Positions 56,973 through 64,000 of a stretch of 64,000 nucleotides of DNA are shown piece by piece. Source of the stretch: Ochrobactrum sp. CGA5 (GTDB taxonomy: Bacteria > Pseudomonadota > Alphaproteobacteria > Rhizobiales > Rhizobiaceae); the NCBI RefSeq assembly GCF_006345815.1, contig NZ_VCIG01000043.1, positions 277,499-341,498 of the forward strand, read 5' to 3'. Under the pieces are notes generated by a model that was given only the letters and a program-made list of their open reading frames with translations, was not told where the DNA came from and searched no databases. Position 1 is the stretch's first letter. Each line of letters starts with the position of its first letter. The position numbers and the translations under genes were made by a program.

Positions 56973-58352
56973 ATGAAGCACGAAACTGCTATCCACCAAA
57001 GCACGTCCTCGGCTCTGGACGGTTTGCCCAAGCCGCGAATCTATTGGGCATGGGCAACTTTGGTGGTGGGTCTCACACTCGCTGTCATCGACGGCACGAT
57101 TGCCAATGTCGCCCTGCCAACCATCGCCGCCGATTTCTCGGCTGGTCCTGCCGCTTCGATCTGGATCGTCAACGGCTACCAACTTGCAATTGTGGTCACC
57201 CTGCTTCCACTTGCAGCACTTGGCGAAATCTATGGCTATCGGCGCGTTTATCTTGGCGGCGTGGCATTATTCACCGTCGCTTCGGTGGCCTGCGTTTTCT
57301 CGCGCTCGCTGGAAGCACTCACTTTCGCCCGCATTATACAGGGGCTGGGTGCCGCCGGCCTGATGAGTGTGAACACAGCCCTTCTGCGCTATACAGTGCC
57401 ACAGGCGAAATTCGGCACAGCTATTGGCCTCAATGCACTCTTCGTCGCGGTTTCGTCGACCATCGGGCCGACCCTTGCCGGCGTCATGCTATCCTCCCTA
57501 AGCTGGCCGTGGCTTTTCGTGATCAATATTCCACTCGGCGTCGCAGCCGTTCTGATGGGCTTCAAAAGCCTGCCTGAGAATGACCGCTCTGTGCGTAAAT
57601 TCGATGTTGTCAGTGCCATATTGTCTGCACTCACCTTTGGCCTACTGGTCACGACGATCGATAGTGCAGGCAGCAAAATCGGCTCCTTCGTTGTGCTACT
57701 GCAAGCGGCGGGCTGCGTGACTGCGGCTGTTCTCCTCACACGGCGGTCGCTGCGTATGACCGATCCGCTGCTACCACTCGACCTCTTGCGCATTCCGGTT
57801 TTCACGCTTTCCATCTGCACCTCGATCATGTCGTTCTTGGCACAGATGATGGCATTCATCTCGCTGCCGTTCCTCTTTCAGGTCGTCTTCGGCTTCAAGC
57901 CGATCGAAGTCGGTTTCCTGATGATGCCCTGGCCTATCGCACTTGCCATAGTCGCACCGCTTTCAGGCAAACTGTCCGACAAACACTCTCCAGCGATTCT
58001 GGGCCTGGTTGGCCTCATCACGTTCTCCATCGGCCTTGCGCTGGTCGGCATGTTGCCGGAACATCCATCTATCCCGGATATCTGCTGGCGCATGGCAATT
58101 TGCGGAATTGGTTTCGGCCTTTTTCAGGCACCGAACAATCGCATGATGATTACTTCAACGCCGCGCTCACGGAGCGGTGCCGCAAGCGGAATGCTGGGCA
58201 CGGCACGCCTTCTCGGCCAGTCATTGGGTGCGGCATTCGTTGCCTTTCTGCTGTCACAATGGGGCGTGGAAGGAACTCCCTATATTCTCTTCTTCGCATC
58301 AGGCTTCGCGCTATTTGCCTCGCTGATCAGCGTCACACGCCTTGGACGCTGA
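56973..58352 (+). CDS. DHA2-family (14-TM) drug efflux MFS transporter
   Basis: 459 residues from the ATG at 56973; a GTG at 56952 would add seven. About 14 membrane helices. DHA2 wording: LAVIDGTIANVALPTIAADF, WIVNGYQLAIVVTLLPLAALGEIYGYRRVY and FARIIQGLGAAGLMSVN. SmvA/QacA/EmrB-like exporters pump quaternary amines and other drugs. No EmrA-type partner is adjacent, so it probably works alone. Confidence 0.88.
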   Translation: MKHETAIHQSTSSALDGLPKPRIYWAWATLVVGLTLAVIDGTIANVALPTIAADFSAGPAASIWIVNGYQLAIVVTLLPLAALGEIYGYRRVYLGGVALFTVASVACVFSRSLEALTFARIIQGLGAAGLMSVNTALLRYTVPQAKFGTAIGLNALFVAVSSTIGPTLAGVMLSSLSWPWLFVINIPLGVAAVLMGFKSLPENDRSVRKFDVVSAILSALTFGLLVTTIDSAGSKIGSFVVLLQAAGCVTAAVLLTRRSLRMTDPLLPLDLLRIPVFTLSICTSIMSFLAQMMAFISLPFLFQVVFGFKPIEVGFLMMPWPIALAIVAPLSGKLSDKHSPAILGLVGLITFSIGLALVGMLPEHPSIPDICWRMAICGIGFGLFQAPNNRMMITSTPRSRSGAASGMLGTARLLGQSLGAAFVAFLLSQWGVEGTPYILFFASGFALFASLISVTRLGR

Positions 58353-58488
58353 CTTCATCCACAGCTTTGGAGAGCGTCGGAAAATATCTTATATAAAGAA
58401 GCAAATTTCCCTGTTGCAATCTCCAGAGCGTTGGTCCATATAGCGCCTGCCTGACGGAAACGAATGGTTTCCGAAACGACTGGCGCGA

Positions 58489-58563
58489 GCGGGTGTAGCT
58501 CAGGGGTAGAGCACAACCTTGCCAAGGTTGGGGTCGAGGGTTCGAATCCCTTCGCCCGCTCCA
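58489..58563 (+). tRNA. tRNA-Gly (anticodon GCC)
   Basis: Acceptor GCGGGTG pairs with CGCCCGC (one G-U), discriminator T, encoded CCA. D-arm GTAGCTCAGGGGTAGAGC, anticodon stem CAACC/GGTTG with loop TTGCCAA (GCC at 58521-58523), T-arm GAGGGTTCGAATCCCTTC. It reads GGC and GGU. Confidence 0.97.
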
Positions 58564-58591
58564 GTTTTTCCGATCAGCTTCAGGTATCAAG

Positions 58592-58622
58592 ATCCCGGCT
58601 TTGTCCGGGATTTTTGCTTTTT
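58592..58622 (+). terminator. Rho-independent terminator of tRNA-Gly
   Basis: ATCCCGG (58592-58598), loop CTTTGT, CCGGGAT (58605-58611), then TTTTGCTTTTTC. Confidence 0.85.
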
Positions 58623-58721
58623 CATCGTGATCGTCCAGAAGCGTCCCAAACCGCACGCATCGTTCACTCAACAATCTGCGCCGATCAGAGTGAACGAATG
58701 CGCACGCTCAGGCAGGCACTT

Positions 58722-60185
58722 TTAAAGTGTGTTCTTGAAAATCTGGCCACCCTTCATGATAAGGTGAAAATTTTCATCGGGCGTCGACAAGAACGAAAGG
58801 TCTTTCTCGGGGTCACCTTCCACCACAAGCAGATCGGCAAAAGCGCCAGGCTCTATAACACCAAGTTTCCCACTGTAAGGAGATCGCCCGCCTGACATGG
58901 CAAGCAGTTTTCCATTGGCTCCCGTACCAATATGCAGCGCTTCGAGCGGGCTCATGAAACGGGCAAGCTTGGCCAACTGCCGTCCTTGCGACGCGGTGCC
59001 TGCGGGGGTCATAAGAATATCCGTTCCAAAGGCTGTTGGGATTTTATATTCCTTGGCCCATTCAAACGCCCTGACCGTGCCTTCCGACACCTGTTTCTGG
59101 GCTGCCTGTCGTTCGGCATCAGGGTATTGATTAGCGTCTTCGTCCATCAGAAATGGTTGCAAGCTCCACCATACACCTGCATCCCCCATCATCTTCACGG
59201 TTTCTTCATCCACCAGTTGGCCGTGTTCGATGCTCTTGATGCCGGCGCGTATCGCTCTTTGAACGGCTGCGGAAGTGTAGGCGTGAGAGCAAACATATGT
59301 GCCCCAATCCTCAGCGGCTTCCACTGCTGCACGAAGCTCGCGCTCAGTATACTGTGTGACCTCCAGAGGGTCGTAGGGCGATGCCACACCGCCACCGGCC
59401 ATAACTTTGATCTGGCTTGCACCATGCATTAGCTGTTCGCGGGTGCGCATGAGGACCAGATCAGCCCCGTCGGCGATTGCAGCTACGCCAACTTTCTCAG
59501 GATAGCTCAACTCTCCGTTCGTTCTGGGCAATTCGGTCAGCGTGCGAAAATCACCATGGCCGGAGGTCTGGGAAATCATTGCACCGGATGGGAAAATACG
59601 GGGGCCTGGTACGACGCCCTCGTCAACGGCGCGTTTTAGGGCGAAAGCCGGCCCCCCCATATCACGCACAGTCGTGAAGCCGCGCATCAAGGTCGCACCT
59701 GCTTCTTTTGCCGCCACCATATGGACATAGCCGATATCGCCTGTCATTGCCGTGGTCTGGGTTACAGCGGCAAGGGTGCTGTGCCAATGGGCATCAATAA
59801 GGCCGGGTATGACCGTTCGTCCCCCGCAATCGATACGCTCCGCATCCGCTGGCCCTTGTCCCTTGGCAGGTAGGGCGGATATGCGTCCGCCGTCGATCAG
59901 AATATCCACGTCCTCCCGAATCTTCAGATTCTCACCGTCGAACAGGCGTAAATTGGTAAGGAGTATCGGACGAGGCGGCGTTTGTGATTTGGCTGGTGTT
60001 GTCGATAACCCGAACCCGGCAAACATACCAAGAACCGCAGTCATCCCGCCAAGAATCTCCCGACGCGACAGATCTGCATGTATCCGTCGATAGGCAGCAA
60101 GCGTTTCGGGCGCCGCGCAACGACACGGATTTATACCTTGATAGACATTGTTGGAAGATGAAACACAGCAGCCGCAAATAAGCAT
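58722..60185 (-). CDS. Tat-exported metal-dependent amidohydrolase
   Basis: 487 residues. A 39-residue leader with five Cys (MLICGCCVSSSNN..CRC) precedes a twin-arginine motif SRREILGG (40-47) and a hydrophobic stretch (47-62). The mature part is an amidohydrolase with HWH (133-135), carboxylated-Lys region IKVMAGGGVASPYDP, HAYTS, SIEHGQ and FGTDI (metal Asp). Close relatives include imidazolonepropionase-like and Xaa-Pro dipeptidase-like enzymes. It acts in the periplasm if the Tat signal is real. The start at 60185 is the only ATG before the Tat motif region that keeps it. Confidence 0.85.
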   Translation of the reverse strand: MLICGCCVSSSNNVYQGINPCRCAAPETLAAYRRIHADLSRREILGGMTAVLGMFAGFGLSTTPAKSQTPPRPILLTNLRLFDGENLKIREDVDILIDGGRISALPAKGQGPADAERIDCGGRTVIPGLIDAHWHSTLAAVTQTTAMTGDIGYVHMVAAKEAGATLMRGFTTVRDMGGPAFALKRAVDEGVVPGPRIFPSGAMISQTSGHGDFRTLTELPRTNGELSYPEKVGVAAIADGADLVLMRTREQLMHGASQIKVMAGGGVASPYDPLEVTQYTERELRAAVEAAEDWGTYVCSHAYTSAAVQRAIRAGIKSIEHGQLVDEETVKMMGDAGVWWSLQPFLMDEDANQYPDAERQAAQKQVSEGTVRAFEWAKEYKIPTAFGTDILMTPAGTASQGRQLAKLARFMSPLEALHIGTGANGKLLAMSGGRSPYSGKLGVIEPGAFADLLVVEGDPEKDLSFLSTPDENFHLIMKGGQIFKNTL

Positions 60186-60255
60186 TGTTAGCCCCCAAGG
60201 AGTTGTTTCTTATGCGATAAGAGTTTCGGTCCAATTGAAGCAGATAGGTACTATT

Positions 60256-60458
60256 TTAAGCGCGTCGCGTTTTACTATATCCCTGCGACACGCTTTAAGT
60301 CTTCGTTCTCACACATATCCTCATCCCCAAAAAGTTCCCGCTTTGGGGAGATATGCTTTAGAGCGCGTTTCGATCTAACTGGATCGGATCGGCGCTCTAA
60401 CATCTTAATTTTTAGCATAATCTTATCGATCCTCGTTCCGCTCCGATCAGATTATGCT
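60256..60458. repeat. Cluster of four palindromic repeat elements
   Basis: Four consecutive inverted repeats: 60256-60298 (TTAAGCG/CGCTTTAA, GTCGC/GCGAC), 60315-60354 (ATATC/GATAT, CCCCAAA/TTTGGGG), 60359-60399 (TAGAGCGC/GCGCTCTA, CGATC/GATCG) and 60414-60458 (AGCATAATCT/AGATTATGCT). No gene lies in 60186-60496; this cluster fills most of the gap between the amidohydrolase and the autotransporter end. Confidence 0.8.
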
Positions 60459-60496
60459 CTAATTATCCCTGCAAACAGTGTTTTAAAACAGATCAA

Positions 60497-63454
60497 CTAC
60501 CACTTCACCCGGAAACCGACTGTTCCTTTATAGGCATAGCTGTCGCCGAAATTGCTCAGACTGGTGTTGATGGAGCCCTCTCCATAAAGAGAGTATTTGT
60601 CACTGTTCCAGTTGTAACTGGTTCCCAGTCCGATACCAGCCCAGAAACGATCATTGCGACTGGTAAAGCTTGTGCCTGAAACGTCGATCTTCGTCCCATC
60701 CAAAAACTCATAATAGAGATTGGCGATACCATACACATACGTTCGATCGATCAATCCCTTGTCGTTGTACCATGAGTTCTGACGGTCGATGCTTAATCCG
60801 AGACGACCCTGCAGGCTGTCACCCCGATTGAGATCGACGGTGGCATCAAATACATCGTTGAAGCTGTCAAAATCCACGTTCGAGTAAACCAACTGCGCCT
60901 GCGGGGTGACGGACCATTGCTCGTTGAGCATGACGCGTTTTCCGCTTTCCAGAGACAAGGCGTATCCGAAGCCGTCATTGCCATCAGTCAGGGCAAGATT
61001 GGCAAGCATGGAATTCAGATCGCTCTTATACCAAGTCGCCTGCGCCTGTCCGTCAACATAAAAGCCGCTTTCGCCATACCAGGTCAGTGTTCCACCCAGC
61101 CCGTAGCCATCCGTCGATATTTCGCCATCGCCATAGACGGAGCGCGTTTTCGCCTTGCCATGTACGTAATGTACGGTCACACCGCCAATCAGCTTGCCGT
61201 TTTCATTCTCGACGAACAGTCCGTCCAGTCCGGCCTGCATACGAAAAGTATTGAAATTATAATCCGTGCGGGACGTTGAGAAGCGCGGTTCCATGCTGGT
61301 ATGCATGCCTTCGACACGTCCCCATATTCCATTGTTTTCGACGAGAACGCCGGCTTCCTGTGGCGGCGCATAGGGCGAGCCGATCGGGTCGGCCCCTTCC
61401 GAAAGCATGACGTTGCCCGCACGGCTCCAGTACCGATTGCCAACGCGCTGCTGCAATGTCGGAAGGCCGTTCAAGCCAAGCAATAACTGCGGATAGGCTT
61501 CATAAACAGGAACACCCGGCTGATAGAGGGGCAATTCCTCTCCGGGTTCTGGCTCAGGCTCCGGCCCTGGCTCTGGTTCGACGGGCGTCATTGCCGAGCG
61601 GAGATACCAATCGCCATCATTCGGTGTAGATACGCCGCCTTTATAAAGCCGATAGGCGTAAGCACCGCCGACAACAGCAGGGCCTCCCTCAAACTCATAG
61701 TCGCCAAGGAGTGTGAATAAACCATCCGATGCTCCGTTGACGTTGATGATGCGGATGCCTTCACTGGTGATGGCACCTGTCCCGTTGACATTGACAACAT
61801 CGACCAAAGTGTTGCCTGCTGTATCCCCGGTAACGATCAGCATGTCCGTTGCGGAATTGTCATCACCCAATACTGTGTTGAGGCGTAGTTCACCGCTCGA
61901 CCCTGTATAGTTTCCATTGATGGTGAGACGATCCCCCACCGAGCTGCCGCCAGCAGCCAGATCAATCAGGCCGGCATTGTTGACACCAACGGCTGCCCCG
62001 GCAATGCTTGGTGAGATGAAATGATTTCCATTGCTCGCAATAACCGTGCTGGTACCGTCGATGTTCAGTACTCCTGTTCCGGTTACGGAGTCGCCAAGTA
62101 TCAGGTCGCTTCCCATGGTCAATTGCGAACCTGTGATGAGATTGATGGTCTCCCAGTTTATAAAACGCCCGGGGTTTGATGTATTTACATTGGCAAGCGT
62201 GATTGTGTCAGTGCCAAGCCCGCCGTCCACGGCTGGTGTGAACTGCAAGGTGGCATCGTCCAGTTTCTTCAGATTGGCAACGTCATCGCCATTGCCCATC
62301 AAGACCTGACCATTAATAATTCCGCCGGAAATCCAGTCGAAACGATCATTGCCTTCACCCAAATCAACCGCAACGGGTCCGACTGCATTCAGGCTACCGG
62401 CTCGCATGATGAACACATCATTCCCACCCTGTAGTTGAATGGCGGGACCGGAACCGCTTGTCACCGTACCGGAATTATCGACCAGCTCATCTCCGTCCAG
62501 ACCAACGATCGCGACTGATTGACGGCTAGTCACGCTTGATGTGCTTGTGTTGACAAGGCTATTGATCTGCCCCGCGGTCGTTTCGAAATAGACCGCGCTT
62601 TCATTCAGGCCATTTGCAATCAGAACACCTTCATTGACCGCAGTATTGTTGGTCCCGACGATATCAAGAGCATGGGAATCCTTTCCATCGACATCAATCG
62701 TACCCGTATTGCGGATGGTATTGTTATTGCCCCGTACAATTATCCCGTCCGTATCCTGATTTGAACCAGCTGGTGGCCGTGTTGTTATCGATCCGGTATT
62801 GATGACGGTCAGAAAATCGCCGGTCGCCTGCATTCCGTCAGCTTCAATGCCCGTCAGACTGATGGTGCCGTTATTGATTGCAATGTTATTGCTGCCAAAG
62901 AGGTCCATGCCATCACCATCGTGCCCGGACGTGGTAATAGTGCCGTTGTTGATGATGGTACTGCCACTGCCGTCAGCGCGAATACGCATCCCTCTTGCTG
63001 AAGGGCCCGTTGTACTGATCAGGCCGTTGTTTACGAGGATGTTGTTTCCAGCCCGCGCCTCCATTCCGTGCGCGCTGTCCCCAATGCTCGTCACAGTGCC
63101 GTTGTTTGTGATGCTGCTCTCGCTGAACACGGAAAGCACTCGTTCCGAGTCGTTGGTGGATCGCGTGACTGTCGCGCCGGAATCGACTGTAATTGAGACG
63201 CCCGTTGTATTGCTGCCCGCCCGGCTCCCTTGACTGTCAGTACCGGTGCAAGTGACTGTTGTATTGCTCGGGAGAGACCGGCCCGCAGGATCACACGCAG
63301 CTTGCGCTTGGGTCCAGCCAATTAGAAGAGGTACTATTGAGACAGACGCAAACAGCCATATGCGTAATGATTTGGTGCTTCTCCACTTCACAGAACCCTG
63401 AACTGTAGCGCGATGGATGGCGCTTTCGATACTATGAGCAACAACAGACGCCAT
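60497..63454 (-). CDS. Autotransporter with beta-helical repeat passenger
   Basis: 985 residues; GGAGG lies four bases before the ATG. A long signal peptide (about 1-53, ending AQA) is followed by a passenger of short NNGTI-type repeats (about 110-300: INNGTITTSGHDGDGM, INNGTISLTGIEADGM and others), then a beta-helix region, a Pro-Glu linker (624-640) and a C-terminal beta-barrel (about 690-985) ending FRVKW. Type V secretion to the cell surface; probably adhesin-like. The final residue is Trp, in place of the usual Phe. It looks intact. Confidence 0.92.
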   Translation of the reverse strand: MASVVAHSIESAIHRATVQGSVKWRSTKSLRIWLFASVSIVPLLIGWTQAQAACDPAGRSLPSNTTVTCTGTDSQGSRAGSNTTGVSITVDSGATVTRSTNDSERVLSVFSESSITNNGTVTSIGDSAHGMEARAGNNILVNNGLISTTGPSARGMRIRADGSGSTIINNGTITTSGHDGDGMDLFGSNNIAINNGTISLTGIEADGMQATGDFLTVINTGSITTRPPAGSNQDTDGIIVRGNNNTIRNTGTIDVDGKDSHALDIVGTNNTAVNEGVLIANGLNESAVYFETTAGQINSLVNTSTSSVTSRQSVAIVGLDGDELVDNSGTVTSGSGPAIQLQGGNDVFIMRAGSLNAVGPVAVDLGEGNDRFDWISGGIINGQVLMGNGDDVANLKKLDDATLQFTPAVDGGLGTDTITLANVNTSNPGRFINWETINLITGSQLTMGSDLILGDSVTGTGVLNIDGTSTVIASNGNHFISPSIAGAAVGVNNAGLIDLAAGGSSVGDRLTINGNYTGSSGELRLNTVLGDDNSATDMLIVTGDTAGNTLVDVVNVNGTGAITSEGIRIINVNGASDGLFTLLGDYEFEGGPAVVGGAYAYRLYKGGVSTPNDGDWYLRSAMTPVEPEPGPEPEPEPGEELPLYQPGVPVYEAYPQLLLGLNGLPTLQQRVGNRYWSRAGNVMLSEGADPIGSPYAPPQEAGVLVENNGIWGRVEGMHTSMEPRFSTSRTDYNFNTFRMQAGLDGLFVENENGKLIGGVTVHYVHGKAKTRSVYGDGEISTDGYGLGGTLTWYGESGFYVDGQAQATWYKSDLNSMLANLALTDGNDGFGYALSLESGKRVMLNEQWSVTPQAQLVYSNVDFDSFNDVFDATVDLNRGDSLQGRLGLSIDRQNSWYNDKGLIDRTYVYGIANLYYEFLDGTKIDVSGTSFTSRNDRFWAGIGLGTSYNWNSDKYSLYGEGSINTSLSNFGDSYAYKGTVGFRVKW

Positions 63455-63937
63455 AACACCTCCAGATACACTGACAAATGGAACTACATTTCAATTGTAA
63501 TGCAAATTACATATTTCTAAACGATATACTTGAATCGTTGAAGCTTCAACTCCCGCATTCATTTGGCCCTTCTGCATTGAACCGGAGTAATAAAAGCTGA
63601 AACTGCCAAATCTTCATCGAGTTTTAAGTTCGTTCCGGTGATTTAGAGCTTCTGTATGTGCGGCGGTAACAGCGGGTCGCGATGCGGCCCCTCTTCAGCC
63701 GCGCGGCGACCGGATCATTCGGCAGATTGTCGTCTGATTGAACTCGGTAAGTGTCGGTCAGCCAAAGACCATTGAAACTTCGGATGAAGGCTTTCTGAAT
63801 TGGTTGCCTGACGCCATCACGTGCTAATCCACCTTGGTCCGTCGCCCTTGGATGATATCGACGCGGAGGATCCGCGCGGAATTGCTTTTCCGGGTAGGGA
63901 TCTGGCTTGATTTGTATTTTTGGCTATAGACGTCAAA
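63455..63937. other. Upstream region of the autotransporter, no gene seen
   Basis: About 480 bases without a supported gene. The part next to the autotransporter is AT-rich and holds the inverted repeat at 63496-63511. The middle (63600-63900) reads as ordinary non-coding sequence, with no recognised element. Confidence 0.5.
63496..63511. promoter_or_regulatory. Inverted repeat in the autotransporter promoter region
   Basis: TGTAAT (63496-63501), GCAA, ATTACA (63506-63511), about 42 bases upstream of the start. On the minus strand TACAAT within it could serve as a -10 element, so a bound repressor would block the promoter. The protein is unknown. Confidence 0.4.
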
Positions 63938-63964
63938 AAACCCCGTAGATTTTCTACGGGGTTT
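63935..63964 (-). terminator. Terminator of the tRNA at the window end
   Basis: AAACCCCGTAGA (63938-63949), loop TTT, TCTACGGGGTTT (63953-63964). On the minus strand the stem is followed by TTTTTTG, a proper terminator for the minus-strand tRNA ending at 63985. Confidence 0.85.
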
Positions 63965-63984
63965 GAATGGTATTTTGTTGATTT

Positions 63985-64000
63985 TGGTTGCGGGGGCAGG
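63985..64000 (-). tRNA. tRNA-fMet, 3' end only (probable)
   Basis: The last 16 bases read, on the minus strand, CCTGCCCCCGCAACCA. This matches the 3' half of the T-stem, the acceptor strand and the encoded CCA of initiator tRNA-Met in alphaproteobacteria. It is followed by a terminator. Only 16 bases are available, so another tRNA with the same acceptor end is possible. Confidence 0.7.

Noticed and set aside
60256..60458. CRISPR array
   Set aside because: The four elements are palindromes of different sequence, not identical direct repeats with spacers, and no cas gene is present.

Overview
The window looks like an alphaproteobacterial chromosome of the Brucella/Ochrobactrum group (Brucellaceae, Hyphomicrobiales). 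Protein wording is Brucella-like throughout (for example MsrA, Glk, CoaBC). The order dapE - small membrane gene - truA/fmt/def, the cluster uppP - fzlA-like - queG, a 984-codon-class autotransporter and many copies of the group's short palindromic repeats all fit. Essential genes and four tRNAs mark it as chromosomal. No transposase, phage or CRISPR array was seen. Species and replicon cannot be fixed from sequence alone.

Layout. 1-9.2 kb: end of dapE, a membrane protein, the def-fmt-truA unit, rmuC, a SelW-like protein, an AT-rich orphan, lepA, an NDUFA9-like dehydrogenase and uppP. 9.6-16.5 kb: fzlA-like/queG/SDR overlapping genes, a cmlA/floR-type efflux gene preceded by a 9-codon leader, mepA, mgsA and glk. 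16.7-20.3 kb: msbA-like exporter, dapB, gpmA and tRNA-Leu(CAG). 20.3-30.3 kb: bluB, a RibD/DHFR-like protein, a lysoplasmalogenase overlapping an aldehyde dehydrogenase, an EEP-fold phosphohydrolase, cardiolipin synthase, HdeD-like protein, prfC, an APH(3')-type kinase and an AhpD-like protein. 30.4-37.6 kb: ubiE-ubiB-coaBC on the minus strand (CoaBC carries an N-terminal ribbon-helix-helix domain), upp, a membrane-bound aspartic protease, slyX, a GNAT and msrA. 37.9-43.5 kb: tRNA-Ser(GGA), a Tlde1/DUF2778 protein, a diguanylate cyclase, lhgO and a DEDDh exonuclease. 43.6-53.3 kb: one long minus-strand operon of GntR regulator, aldehyde dehydrogenase, SDR, a complete dipeptide-type ABC importer and an amidase. 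53.5-58.4 kb: LysR regulator divergent from an ankyrin protein/nucleoside deaminase/MFS operon, then a 14-TM-type MFS pump. 58.5-64 kb: tRNA-Gly(GCC), a Tat-type amidohydrolase, a cluster of four palindromic repeats, an autotransporter, and the 3' end of what appears to be tRNA-fMet.

The genes are mostly housekeeping (translation, peptidoglycan and lipid precursors, lysine, ubiquinone, CoA, B12 lower ligand) with an accessory layer of catabolic and resistance genes. The two most notable items are (1) the fusion of a FitA/Arc-like DNA-binding domain to CoaBC with a perfect 10-bp inverted repeat directly upstream of the start, suggesting an autoregulated CoA enzyme, and (2) a chromosomal chloramphenicol-efflux gene whose leader peptide MRNEKSAEK resembles the stalling leader of integron cmlA, with a dispersed palindromic repeat inserted in its control region. 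A third is the 11-bp overlap of a lysoplasmalogenase-family gene with an aldehyde dehydrogenase, a chemically sensible pair.
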